Below, piece by piece: positions 1-11,708 of a DNA stretch of 64,000 nucleotides (its first letter is position 1; each line of letters starts with the position of its first letter). The position numbers and the translations under genes are program-made. The notes beneath the pieces are model-generated. The model was not told the origin of the DNA and ran no database searches. It worked only from the letters and a program-made list of their open reading frames with translations. Source of the stretch: Bretschneidera sinensis (Eukaryota; Streptophyta; Magnoliopsida; Brassicales; Akaniaceae); contig CM043702.1 in the NCBI GenBank assembly GCA_023935145.1, positions 107,839,088 to 107,903,087 on the forward strand, given 5' to 3'.

Positions 1-300
1 TCCAATATCCAGATTATTATTATTATTATTTTTTTATAAATTTAAAGGCTAGAAAGTCAACTGAGCTACACTTTGGAAAATAATTTTTGTAAAAACCCTT
101 TTAAAATTAATTTTCTATCTCATATTTTAAAAATTAAATTAGTAAAAATTCATAAATAATCTCCATAATCTCAGTCATCAACAAGCAAATTCCATAAGTC
201 ATTGTCCAAAGTTAATTATTCATGCCTTAGTTGTTTTCATTGGCTTGGTTAAGAAAGGTTATCGTTATTAATTAAAGGGTACAAAATCAAATGTTTATAG
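1..300. other. AT-rich non-coding flank
   Basis: No convincing reading frame is seen on either strand. It starts with an ATT microsatellite-like run and a poly-T tract. It ends with TTTATAG just before an open coding stretch at 301, so it could be the end of an intron or the upstream part of the antisense ORF described next. That reading is an inference. Confidence 0.4.
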
Positions 301-396
301 CCAGAAGATGTTGACTTCCTTCTAGCTAACTTGGATGAATTAATCAGTAAGAAGACTTATGAGGCTTTTGCTCCCCTAGCTTGTTTGTGGAAGGAA
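301..396 (+). pseudogene. Antisense extra ORF of Tat element E, left part
   Basis: There are 32 codons without a stop, running exactly up to the LTR at 397. The peptide is protein-like (contains FLLANLDELISKKTYEAF). It follows a plausible acceptor (TTTATAG at 294-300). The frame seems to resume beyond the 14-kb insertion at 14627. It lies on the strand opposite to the pol genes of element E, on their 3' side. Tat-lineage gypsy elements are known to carry extra ORFs in this antisense position, which is why I assign it there. I do not recognise the protein. It could instead be an exon fragment of an unrelated gene. Confidence 0.4.
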
Positions 397-1455
397 TATA
401 GAGCTTGGTATTTAATTAATTATATTTTAATTATGGGAGAACATTTTTTTAAAAACATATTTGAATTTTATTGGAAATAAATTATTTTTTTTTTTCATTT
501 TAAAGTGTACATAAGTTGATAAATAGATAAATAAAAATAATAATTAATTTAAGAAAAATATGCCAGGGGAGGAATATAAATTTCACTATGGAATTTTATG
601 AGACTAAATATAATTTTTTGGAAATTACTAAAAATGAGTTGAGTTCAATCAAATAAAAAATAGTTAGAGAGGGGGAACCGGTAAAAGTAAGTGCAAGGGC
701 TTATAAATAGAAGTGGCAGCAAATATGTAGAGTTCGGTCAACTTTTTTTAAATATTTTTTAAGCCACACTAATATCTTTTTATAAATAGATGTATGTCAT
801 TTGAGTAAACTATATTTGTCCGTGTTAAATGTGTGCACGACTCATTTATAGATAGGATAATGTAGTAATAAGATGTATGGAAGTATAAAAGTTAAGGATG
901 GTCTATAAAGAAAAACTTATGAAAATTTTGGTACTTAGGTAAAATGCTATGAAAAATAAATGGGGGTTTAAAAAATTGTAAATAATAGTTTAATGGAGGG
1001 GTAAAAAGGTAAAATTGTTTCTACTAGGGACATGGGCAGAGCCCTAAAAATCTCATTTCTCAGCTCTTACTTTTCAAAGTTCCAGAGAGTTCCAACTCTC
1101 TCTCCTTCCTTGGGTCGTTTTGGTCAAAGTGTGCTAGGATCTAAGGGTATGGTTCCATTTTTTTTTTCTTTTAATAGACTTAAAAACGTAAGATTTTAGT
1201 TTAAATCCGTGGATTTGAAGTCTATTTTAGAAAATTTTGAGAAATCTAAGTTGTTTTGAAGGAAAATGAGTTTATACCAAAATTTCATGACTTAGGAGTT
1301 TAAAGTTGAATTTTCGTTGTGGGTAATGTTAAATTGTTGATGTAAACCCATAAGAAACTTGTATCTTTGAAGATCTGAGAAGTACCATGAAAAATCAATG
1401 AAATTTTGGAGGAAAAAGTGACTTTACGTAAAGGTTTTTGTTGGAAAATGAGGAT

Positions 1456-1595
1456 GTAGTCGACTACAACTCATTGTAGTCGAATATAGAGGGTTTCTGG
1501 ACCAAATTTTATGTAACATCAGGTGTTTAGTCGACTACACAAAGTTTCTAACATGGTGTACTTGACTACAACTCATTGTTTTCGACTACAACATG
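1456..1595 (+). repeat. Palindrome island (TAGTCGACTA type) in LARD 5' LTR
   Basis: Several near-palindromes of the form TGTAGTCGACTACA are spaced irregularly. The copies are degenerate (for example at 1456-1470, then around 1530 and 1580). The matching island in the right LTR is at about 12758-12900. Confidence 0.7.
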
Positions 1596-2340
1596 CATTT
1601 TTGCCCAAAATTTCACTCCAGCTTGTCTTTTTGAGTTTCAAACCATCCCAAAGTAACTTTAACCTACTTATAGGCTAAAAACATGAGCTAATTATCTTTA
1701 GGGATACATTTTATCATATTGAACTTGAATCAAGACCCATAAACACACCTCTTTGTTAGGTAACAAGAAAAACGTATGTTGGCATAACACATATGTTCAC
1801 AATATGCATGTAGATTCATGTCATGAATAGATGTTATCTATGTGCGTGCATTTTGGCTTGACGTACTAAATTATATATTCTTTAGGTGCGGTTGAATAAA
1901 GTACTAAAGGCAAGTAAGTGGTTCAAGAATAGTACTTGGTGCGATAGAGGTGAGTTCATCTTACTTCTAGTAAGTGAAAAGGAAATAAGAACCTAAATTT
2001 TAAACAAATTATAAAGGAAATGATGGGAATAAAAATATGATTGTATATTGAATTTAATATATGATTGTGTGTGTGTATATGAATTCAGATACATTTAAGC
2101 TAAAGTATCTTCTCCTTGCTAATGTTATCATTTAAATAAATTGTGATTGAAATATGATGGATGGTTGTGAATGTGAAATATTTATTGTGGATTAATGTGA
2201 TAAAAATGTGCTTTGATGTTGTGTTGTGATGAGTGCTTTACAATATGATGGGAATGAATTGTTTGAGATTGTTATGAGTTTAATATGTGAAATTGTGCTC
2301 TTGGTATGGCCATGTGTAATGATTGAATGTACATGTGAGT

Positions 2341-2484
2341 TGTAGGACTCGCCTAGAAGCGGTGTAAGGGATCTGAGGAAAATGTTGGATTGTAAGACCC
2401 TTCCAAAAGGGGTATAAAAGATTTGGGGATAATGTTGGATTGTAGGACCTCGCTTGAAAAGGGTGAAGGGGATCCGAGGATAAA
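2341..2484 (+). repeat. 50-bp tandem repeat, about 3 units, LARD 5' LTR
   Basis: Units begin at 2341, 2391 and 2441 with TGTAGGAC or TGTAAGAC, and the first two end in AATGTTGGAT. The third is cut short near GAGGATAA. The right LTR has the same array at about 13658-13800. Confidence 0.85.
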
Positions 2485-3289
2485 TGATGAGATGTTAACT
2501 TATCAATACGTGGTGAGAAGACCCCATTGCTATTGTTGTAATGAGCCGAGATGAATTGTAAAGGGATGGGACAAGCTGACATGAGATGGAAAGGGGTATG
2601 AAACTTGTTAGGCATGTGTATTATTTATGATGATGTGGATGTAATTGGTGTGTTGCATTAATATGCTTATGAATGTGAATATTGTGTGTACAAATGTGTT
2701 TATAAATGTGATTTGTGATTATAGTATGGTGTGTAATGTCATTATGTGATAAGTTATTTTCCTTTGATTTGATGATAAGGAGAAAATATGAAGTTTAAAT
2801 TCAAAATAAATGGTAATCACTTGGAGTCATATACTAAATAATTGAATGTATAATAAGGATTGGTAAACGAAATTAAAAATCAATTACTTTGAGTAATGTG
2901 ATTCTCACTAAGGTTCTTGAAGCTCACCCTTGCTTTCTATTTTCATTTCCCTCCAAGTGGCAGATGGTTTTGTAAACAAGCTCTAGTTGAGAGTTGGTAG
3001 TTAGAGATTGTACAGGTGGTTCAGAAGCAACATCCTCAGAGTTGTCTTGAGGCTAAAATCTTTAAAAATGTTATTATATAAAAAGGGAAGAGAAATTTGA
3101 ATATATTTGTAAACTTTAGGGATTTTAAAAGGAGATGCATTATTTGTTTTGTATGAATATGTTTGTATATGAAGTATCTTGTTTTATAATATGGAAACAT
3201 GTATGCATGACATTCAAGTTAGAGCTCGGTGCTTAAAGGTGATGATTTCGTCCAGGTAGGGCCCAAATGAGAATGGGTTGTTACATTTT

Positions 3290-3301
3290 TGGTATCAGAG
3301 C
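3290..3301 (+). other. Primer-binding site, LARD-like element
   Basis: TGGTATCAGAGC follows the 5' LTR after a four-base spacer. This is the standard plant PBS complementary to initiator tRNA-Met. Confidence 0.85.
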
Positions 3302-5294
3302 ATAGGTTTAAGGTTTTGTAGACCGTAGCTGTATGAGCTTGGTGCGTGGAGAGTTTGTAAAGAGTCGATCGTGTAAGGTTAGACAATATGTCGTTTAGGA
3401 GTTGAAGCTAGTATTGGGATAGGTTGTAGTAATAAATCTTATTATTGAAAATATCAACACTTAATAATAGAGTTGAATGAGCTTTTGTGTTTGAGTGTTG
3501 CATGAGTTGATGTTGTTTGAAGTGAACCTATTATGTTTGTGAAATTTCATGGAAATGCCCTTAATAAGAATCATGGATATAAATACTTTAATATGATAAA
3601 AGAATTTGATTGATATATCGTTCTAGTATATATATGAGTAACGTTATTGTGTGGTCTAGTTGTTCGGCAAAGATGTTGAAAGGTGAAAAGTGTGAGTGAA
3701 GATTTTTCCTTAAATCATTCTATTAACTTGGAAGTTTTGTATTGATTTTTATTATCATTGGTAAATTATTGGTTAAATGCTAGTTAAATAACTTAGAGAT
3801 ATTGCTATGAATGATCTTCTAAATGTAAGAATAAACTATGTAATATTTAACCTAAGAAGTAGTTATTATAGAGATTGTAAACTTGAAATAGATGAAGTCA
3901 TGAATACTTGGGTGATAGGAATGATGGGAAGATAATTTATTTATTATTGAATTTGGAGTATTCTTTTTGAAATTTTGGGATATGATATCTTTTAGAAAAT
4001 GTGGGAAAGTTTAAGGATTTGGGGAGTGATATTGATTTATAGAAATGATAAGGATTTCAATCTTAAAATATGAAATAAATATTTGAGAAGGATAAAGAAT
4101 ATATTTGTAGGATTTTAAATGGATTAAAAAGTATAAAAAAGGATAAAACAAATTATTGGATAAGCGGTTAGAATGAAGAATAAGTCATAGTTGAGAGTGA
4201 TTAAATTAAAATGGGATAAACAAATAGTGTAAATGAATGGTGGTATTAGATAAACCATAAGAAAATTTTTTGTGATATTTTGGAATTTTAAGAAAGATAA
4301 TAAAGGATATATGTATTTTTCTTGAACAAAAATTTCATGGGTGCAATTAGAGTAACTCATGTAGTTTATTTGAAGTAGGTGATCTTAGTAGGGGATTAAT
4401 TATAAATTTCAATCGGAAATATTTGGAAGATGGAAATTGTAAGAGAAAAGGTGTAATAAATCTTGATTTGAACTCAAGTGTGTATTGAGGCTCGACAAAA
4501 GAAGAGGGTGGATTTATTCTAGAACCTAGGAATCTTATTTGTAAATTTAAAAGAAGAATAATTAAATGGTTGGTGTTTGTTGAGTGAGCTTAAAGTTTTA
4601 CTTTACTTGAAGTGTAAATTGGAGAAATGCTAATTTGGATCTAGTAAAAGATATGTAATAATGACATAAAATATATGAAGTTCTTAAAAATCTAAAAGTT
4701 GGTGGGTGACTTGATCTAGATGTGGTTAGAATAATGAGAAAGAATGGTGACTAGCAAAAATATGAGATATACACTTAGTAAAAGAGGTTACTTCTTTAAT
4801 ATAGATGCCATTAGGGGTGTGGTATAGGAGATCAAGAGTTTAATGAGATAGAAAAGTGTTAGAACAATTATTATAGAGAGAGATAGGTATGACATGCAAG
4901 ACCAAGGGATTATTGGGTAAGGAATTGTGGTATGATTTGATAATATAAAGTTGAGATTGAGACGACTAGTTATGATCCTTATCATTTTCTAGTTATAAAG
5001 ACTTGACAATTATTAGTAGTGGTACCAAAAAAAAAATAGAGAGGAAGGTGATTAACTTAAGAATTAGCCAAATTTGGAAGTGTACTAGAAAGAGATAGAG
5101 TTGGGAGAAATATTTAATAAATGAGATAGTTAGAGAGAGTAGAAGTTACTAAACATTGTAAGTTTGTGGTGAGGCTTAATGTAATGCAAAGGAAAAATTT
5201 AAACTAATCGATGAGAGATTGGGAGGTGTAAAAGAGATAAAAAGGGATTTTACTATATATATATATAATAGGCTTCTTAATGAGTGTGTGTGTG
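3302..5294 (+). other. LARD interior, left part, non-coding and C-poor
   Basis: No retroelement domain is visible in any frame. The plus strand is rich in A and G and very poor in C; for example 4081-4140 contains no C. Minus-strand open frames here encode only hydrophobic low-complexity peptides, which I attribute to that composition. The piece 5266-5289 resembles the start of the Copia-1 LTR that follows. Confidence 0.65.
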
Positions 5295-5476
5295 TGTTGA
5301 TAATCCTAATAGGATTCTTAATGAGTGTTCTAGTAGGCTTGGATCATATTTATCTTATCTAATTGTTGTGTCATAGTTTTATTAGACTTAGTATTCATAA
5401 ATCTATATATTGGGTCAATTGTATTCTTTTCATTCAATCAATAATACAAATTTCTTTTCAATTCTTATTTTCAACA
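5295..5476 (+). repeat. Copia-1 5' LTR
   Basis: It runs from TGTTGATAATCC to TTTTCAACA, with the PBS directly following. It pairs with 9211-9392. Confidence 0.92.
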
Positions 5477-5487
5477 TGGTATCTGAG
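5477..5487 (+). other. Copia-1 primer-binding site
   Basis: TGGTATCTGAG abuts the LTR end. It matches the initiator tRNA-Met type PBS with one change (A to T). Confidence 0.85.
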
Positions 5488-5555
5488 AAAGATCTCTCTT
5501 GGAATCTTGAATAAAATTTTCTTCTTTCTTATAAAAAAATTATGGTTATAGTTTA

Positions 5556-8500
5556 TTGGTACTGTTCCCAATTAAAAAAAATATATATATTCCCCTCTCT
5601 TTCCTCGTAACTTTATCTTTTGTGTCGAAGAATTTTTTGTTCTCTTTTTGGGAATTCACATTGGAATCCAAGACTATCTCCGGTGTGTCTCCCCATGCAA
5701 GTTCTCATATTAACATTTCATTTGGTCATGGTGGTAATTTTGTTCGTAAATGTAGGCACTGCCATCGTTTCGGGCATACTCGGGAGACATGTTGGAAGTT
5801 ATTTTTTCATAGTCGAGGTTCACTTCGTCAATGTACGTACTGCCATCATTCCAAGCATACTTGAGAGACGTGTTGGAAGTTAGTTGGTCGTCCTATAGTT
5901 GATGATATGACTTCTGATTCTGGACTTACCTCAAATTTCGTGCCTTTAACTTTTTTAATGGTTTCCAAAAATGAGTATGATGAGTTCTTACAATAAAAGG
6001 CAGTCAGCCAGGCATCTTTCTCAACTGCTCTTTCCACCTAGAAAGGTACACCAAAAGTTTGTCTATCATCTAGTAACTCTTCATTTAGACTTTGGGTCCT
6101 TGACTCTGCAAGTACTAATCATTTGTCAGGTACCACTGATGTTTTCTCTAGTTTTTACAACTCTTCATCTTTGCTTAATGTCACTCTTGCAGATGGATCT
6201 AAAACCATTGCTAGTGGCATTGGCACTGTGCACCCTACTTCTTCTATGTCTTTATCATATATTCTTTATGCTTCATTTTCTTAGTATAGTTTGATATCCA
6301 TTAGTCAGCTTACAAAACATCTTAACTATTATGTTATATTTCTTCATGATTATGTTCTTATCCAGATTTGAAAACAAGGAAGATGATTGGTGGAGGGCAT
6401 GAATCGGATAACTTGTATTACTTTGATCCTATCCCATCACCCATTGCTTGCTTAATTGATATGTCTCCACTTCAGGTACATTGTCATTTTGGTCATCCAT
6501 CCTTAGAAAAGCTGAAAAAGTTAGTTCCCACTTTGAGTCAGGTTTCGTCTTTAGAATGTGAGTCGTGTCAATTGGGTAAGCATCATCGTGTGTCCTTTCC
6601 TTCCTGAATTAATAATCATGTGTCTAGTCCTTTTATGTTAGTACATTATGATATTTGGGGTCCAAGTCGTGCGACTTCCAAACTTGGATTTCAGTATTTC
6701 ATTACCTTTGTGGATGATTATTCCAGGCTTACCTAGCTTTATTTAACGAAAGACAGTTCTGAGTTGTTTTCTATTTTTTTGTGACTTTTTTGTTGAGATA
6801 AAAACCCAATTTGACGTATCAGTTAAGATTCTCCGTAGTGACAATGCTTGTAAATATTTTTTTGAGCCTTTTATCATGTTTATGACAAAGTTTGGCATTA
6901 TTCATCAGTCATCTTGCTCTCATACACCCAATAAAATAGGGTTACGGAGCAAAAAAATCGTCATCTTAAGAATATGGATCGTACTCTCATATTTCATATG
7001 CATGTCCCCAAATTGTTTTGGAGTAAGGTTGTTATGACTGCATGTTATTTAATTAACCTTATGCCATCCTCTATCCTTGATGGTCAATCCCCGCACTTCA
7101 TGATTTTTCCTAGAGACATTACCTTCCACTTACCTCCCCGTGTCTTTGGATCTGTTTGTTTTGTTCATTAGCTCCATCTAGGAGTTGAGAAACTTGATCC
7201 CTGCTCTATAAAGTGTAATTTCTTAGGCTATTCTCGTACGCAGAAAGGTTATCGATGTTATAGTCCCTTAGTACAAAGGCACTTTTTTGTGCCGATGTTA
7301 CATTTTTTGAGTTTACTCCGTATTATTCTAAGTCTCATTCTATCTTAGATCTGGTTGATTCATTTCTTTGTCCATTACCTGTTCCCATGCCCCTTACATA
7401 GTCAGATCATTCTCCATTAGTCTCTTCATCGTCTGCTCTTCTGTTGCAAGTTTACTCCCGTTGTCCGCATCTTTCTGCATTTGCTGCTCCACTAATTGCT
7501 CCCTTGTTGAAAAATCTTGATCCTCCTTCATCATCTGAGGATGATCGTCTTGTTGATCTTCATAAAGGTAAATGTTTATGTACTTCTCATTTGATTGCTA
7601 ATTTTGTGTCTTATGATTATTTATCTCTTTCATGTGTTTCGTTTGTTGCTTCGATCTCTTCTGTCTCTATTCCCAAGTCTATTACATAAGCTTTTCTCAT
7701 CCTGGGTGGAAAAGAGTTATGGATGAAGAGACAGAGGCCTTGAATACTAATAATACATAAGACTTGGTTCCTTTACCATTTGGGAAATCCGTTGTTGGTT
7801 GTTGCTGGGTCTATACTGTAAAGGTTCATCCTAATAGTACTATTGAAAGATTAAAAGCTCGCTTAGTAGCAAAAGGGTATACACAAGTATATGTTATTGA
7901 CTACGCTGAGACATTCTCTCCAATGGCTAAGATTACATTTGTTTGTGTTTTTACCTCTTTCGCAACTACTTTTCATTGGCCTCTACATCAGTTGGATGTG
8001 AAAAATACGTTTCTAAATGGTGATTTGCAAGAAGAAGTATACATAGAGCAACCACCCGGATTTGTTACTTAGGGGAAGTCTGGATTAGTATGTCGATTAA
8101 AGAAGTCTCTCTATGGATCATACAATCTCCTCGAGTGTGGTTTGGTTGGTTTAATGAAGTAATGATTAATTTTGGCCTCAATAGATGTGGTGTCAATCAT
8201 TCTGTATTTTATAAAGATAGTGAGACATGTAGGATATTGTTGATTGTATATGTGGATGATATTGTGATCATAGGAGATGACAAAGAAGGAATTCTAGCAC
8301 AGTAACAATTACTGAGTACTAAATTTCAGACAAAAGATTTAGGGGAATTGAGATATTTCTTAGGTATTGAGGTTGCTAGATCTCGTCATGGTGTTTCTTT
8401 ATCTCAGCGTAAATATGTTCTTGATTTGTTGACTGATACTAGAATGTTAGGGTGTAAGCCTATAGATAGTCCTATGGATCCCAAAACAAAACTTGCAGTT

Positions 8501-9170
8501 GATCAAGATGACTTATTATCTGATCTATGGCAATACAGGCGTTTGGTTGGAAAATTGAATTATTTGTCTGTTACTAGGCCTGATATTTCATTTGCAACTA
8601 GTGTGGTTAGTCAATTTCTCGATGCTCCACAAACTAGTAATTGGGGTGATATTATTCAAATTTTGAGATATCTTAAGAGTGCTCCTGATCGTGGTTTACT
8701 TTATCAAAATCATGGTCATGCTTAAATTGAAGGTTTTATTTATGCTGATTGGGCCAACTCTCCATCTGATAGAAGGTCCACTATTTGATATTGTGTATTT
8801 GTTGGAGAAAATTTATTATAATGGAAAAGTAAGAAGTAAACTGTGGTTGCTAGGTCGAGTGTTGAATCCAAATATAGAGCAATGACACACACTACCTGTG
8901 AGATGGTTTAGCTAAAGTAGTTGTTAGCAGAATTTGGGGTTAATCAGTCAAGTCCTATGAGCTTGGTGTATAACAATCAAGACGCTAATCATATTGCAAA
9001 TAATCCAGTAATTCAAGAGATAACTAAACATATTGAAGTTGATTATCTTGTTGTTTGAGAAAAGCTTTTGCAAAATGCAATTAGTACCAGATATGTGAAG
9101 TTGACAATCAGTAGTAGATTTATTTACTAAATCATTGGATGGTTCTCGAGTTCTATTTATTTGTAACAAG
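5556..9170 (+). pseudogene. Copia-1 gag-pol, degenerate
   Basis: The polyprotein would package RNA, copy it and integrate the DNA. Visible in order: a CX2CX4HX4C zinc knuckle (CRHCHRFGHTRETC, about 5755-5795) and a second, near-duplicate knuckle ending at a stop (about 5835-5870); protease DSASTNH (about 6100; family DSGA); the integrase HHCC region with HCHFGH and CESC (6480-6600); an integrase core with HYDIWGPS (about 6645); RT with conserved QLDVKNTFLNGDL (about 7995-8035) and an intact YVDD (about 8250); and RNase H with VARSSVESKYRA (about 8850-8885). Stops and frameshifts occur in almost every domain. The N-terminal gag before the knuckles is absent: only about 260 bp separates the PBS from the first knuckle. 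Confidence 0.9.
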
Positions 9171-9200
9171 TTGGGTGCATATAATATCTACACTCTAACT

Positions 9201-9210
9201 TGAGGGGGAG
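9201..9210 (+). other. Copia-1 polypurine tract
   Basis: TGAGGGGGAG lies directly before the 3' LTR, the usual site where plus-strand synthesis is primed. Confidence 0.85.
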
Positions 9211-9392
9211 TGTTGAGAATCCTAATAGGATTCTTAATGAGTGTCCTAGTAGGCCTGGATCATATTTATCTTATCTAATTATTGTGTCATAGTCCTATTA
9301 GACTTAGTATTCATAAGTCTACATATTGGATCAACTGTATTCTTTTCATTCAATCAATAATACATATTTCTTTTCAATTCTTATTTTCAACA
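9211..9392 (+). repeat. Copia-1 3' LTR
   Basis: It runs from TGTTGAGAATCC to TTTTCAACA, the same length as the 5' LTR, and is followed by an AT repeat. Confidence 0.92.
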
Positions 9393-11693
9393 ATATATAT
9401 ATATATATATCGAAAGGAGAGTATAAAATCATGATTAAATTTAAAGCTACCATTATGAAGAAATTATATAGATTTGTGCCTTGAGAGTGCTAAATATACT
9501 ATTTGAATACTATTAATTATAGTGAATTTAACGAAGATTGTTGGATTTTGACATACACCGTGTGGGTAAACATAAGATTTGGCAAGGGAAAGTGTGGGAG
9601 TGAGGTGTTGAATGGCTTTCTAGAAGATTTGATTTCCTAAATGAACTTGAAAGAGAAATGAGAAAATAAAAGGAGATGGAGTGTAGTTGAGAGTTGAGAC
9701 AATAGGATAATTTAAATGTTTAAATTCTTGTTAGGAAATAGAGGTGGAATAAAGAAATGAAGATAATACAATTCGATGAACTAAATGATAAAAAGTTAGA
9801 TTAGGAAGTAAGGGATCCATGCTACCACCAAGTTGTTGAATAAAAAAAAAAGATAATTGGGTTTTAATAAAGATGAGGAAATTATTATGTATAAATATGA
9901 TGGGTATTGTTGTTAGGATCAAAGGGGGATGGATTAACGCGACAAGGATAATGAATGTCATAACAAAACAAAATATTGAGAGTATATTAAATTAGATATG
10001 AGAGCTAGTGGATTAGTGTCTCATTGATGTTCAGTTGGAGATTATCCATAACTTTTATAATCTTGAATTTAGTGAGGTTATTGATAACTTTAGAGATTGA
10101 ATGGAAAAAAGGTGAGTTTGGGAAAGAGATAAAAATCTAAGTTTTAAAGAAACACTAAATGTGAATTAAGATGCTATGTGTATGAGCGAAAAGAAGGTTG
10201 AGAGTTGGAGAAATTGTTCATTTGAGAAGCTAAAGTGAGAAATAATAATTAATGCAAAAGTGTGATAGCTATAGAGTTGATGTCCAAAAGCACTCATATT
10301 TTGTTTTCTTTCTGAAGTGGAGAGTTATCTAAGGTGTGCCTTTGAGATTTTTCTAAGGAAGATAAATACTGATTTGGCATGAAGTATATAGTATATAACA
10401 CAAGAAATAAGTGGGAGATTTGATCTACGAAGTTATGTTCAAGAGTGGAATTATTTTAGAAGAATGATTGAGAAGTTTTATGTGGGTAAAATTATTGAGA
10501 AGTTTAAGTGGAGACTAAAGACAAATTAAATAAATTATATTTAGAAAACAACTATAATGATGAAGTTGGAAAAGAAACTTGTATAACAAATTATGTTAGC
10601 TGTCAATGAGAATAACTTATTCATCTAATACCTAAGTGATGTTGTGAAATGGATTAGTAAATATTTTTTTTTAGATTAAAGAGAGACTAATCAAGATAGA
10701 GTTACAGTAGTGAGTAAGGTGCATAATTGTTACTATATAAGGGTGGATTGTACAAATTTTCTTGCTAAACATACCCTAGTTGGAGATAGATGAATAAATA
10801 GAGTTTAGATGGAAGTACTAATGGGAAAATTGATCTAGAACTAAGAGATACATTAAGTAAAAAGATATAAATTATCGAATGGATCGAATTGATTAAGGGA
10901 TGCCAGGAAATTATGTGAGTGAATGAGAAGTTGAGTTATAGTGGCTTAATGATTAATTTATTTCCATAGGTAAATTAAAATTGTGAAGTAAACAATTTGA
11001 GGAGTTGATTAAAGACCTAAGCTGAAATGAGTTCAAAACTTTTGGTAACACTGTGGAGGGATCCTAAGTATATTATCTATTTGGGAATAGAGTTACTTAA
11101 TGATAAAAGAAAATGAATAATCAATAAGTGACCTTTTGTGGAGAGGTGTCTTGGGAGAGATGTATGAATAAATTTGTACCACAAATTGAGACCCATGAAG
11201 AATTAAGTCAAGATAGAAATATAAAGATTTAGAGAGAGAGGAGTGTGGGATGGTGAGAAATTTAGTTTTAGAATACAAGAAGAAATGAATGATGTAAAAA
11301 GGGGTGATTTGAGTAAAAAAAAATTAAGAATGTATGGTTTGAAAGGCTAGTTGGGTGATTTGAAGAATTTAATGGAGGAGAAATAACAAAATATAAGAAT
11401 AAGTAATTGATAAAAGGGTGAGAGCTACTTAGTAAATAAATAGGGTTTTAGCTAGATCGGATGAAATTTATTAAAATAATATGTTAGATTGTTCCAATAA
11501 TTAGATAGTTGGTTGGAAACAATTTAGAGAAAAATCAAGCTGTTGGTTGAGATAAAGTTTCACTTTTTAGCAAAGAAATTTTGAAGAAGCTGATAAATTG
11601 AAGAGTGAAAATGGAAATGTGAGACAAACATGTGAAAAAATAATCTTGGTTATTTACGGACCATGGTCAAGAAAATTTCAGGACAAAATTTTA
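9393..11693 (+). other. LARD interior, right part, non-coding and C-poor
   Basis: No recognisable coding domain. The purine-rich, C-poor plus strand continues (11281-11340 contains no C). The last part, with GGACCATGG and GGACAAAATTTT before the purine tract, looks like the 3' untranslated end of Tekay/Del-type gypsy elements. Confidence 0.6.
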
Positions 11694-11708
11694 TTAGTGA
11701 GAGAGAAT
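11694..11708 (+). other. LARD polypurine tract
   Basis: The purine-rich AGTGAGAGAGAAT tract lies immediately before the TGTAGAGC start of the 3' LTR. Confidence 0.65.

Larger units (their letters stand above)
397..3285 (+). repeat. 5' LTR of the LARD-like element
   Basis: It begins TATAGAGCTT (the right copy has TGTAGAGCTC) and ends GGGTTGTTACA, followed by the primer-binding site. It contains, in order, a TTATAAATAG box near 700, the block AGCCCTAAAAATCTCATTTCTCAGCTC at 1041-1067, a TAGTCGACTA palindrome island at 1456-1595, a GGTGAGT donor-like site at 1949, and three 50-bp tandem repeats at 2341-2484. The right copy matches along its whole length. Confidence 0.85.
5295..9392 (+). mobile_element. 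Copia-1, small Ty1/copia element with 182-bp LTRs
   Basis: It has near-identical 182-bp terminal repeats (about 11 mismatches by eye), TG...CA ends, an adjacent PBS and PPT, and a decayed gag-pol in the order gag, protease, integrase, RT, RNase H, which defines copia. At 4.1 kb it is short for copia because most of gag is missing. It is inserted in the LARD interior. The 5' flank is a GT/AT microsatellite and the 3' flank is AT-repeat, so no clean target duplication can be read. Confidence 0.92.

Noticed and set aside
4124..4985. Hydrophobic minus-strand open frames in the LARD interior
   Set aside because: The plus strand is C-poor and A/G-rich, so the minus strand is T/C-rich and yields Phe/Leu/Ile/Ser-rich peptides by composition alone; no start context or family resemblance.
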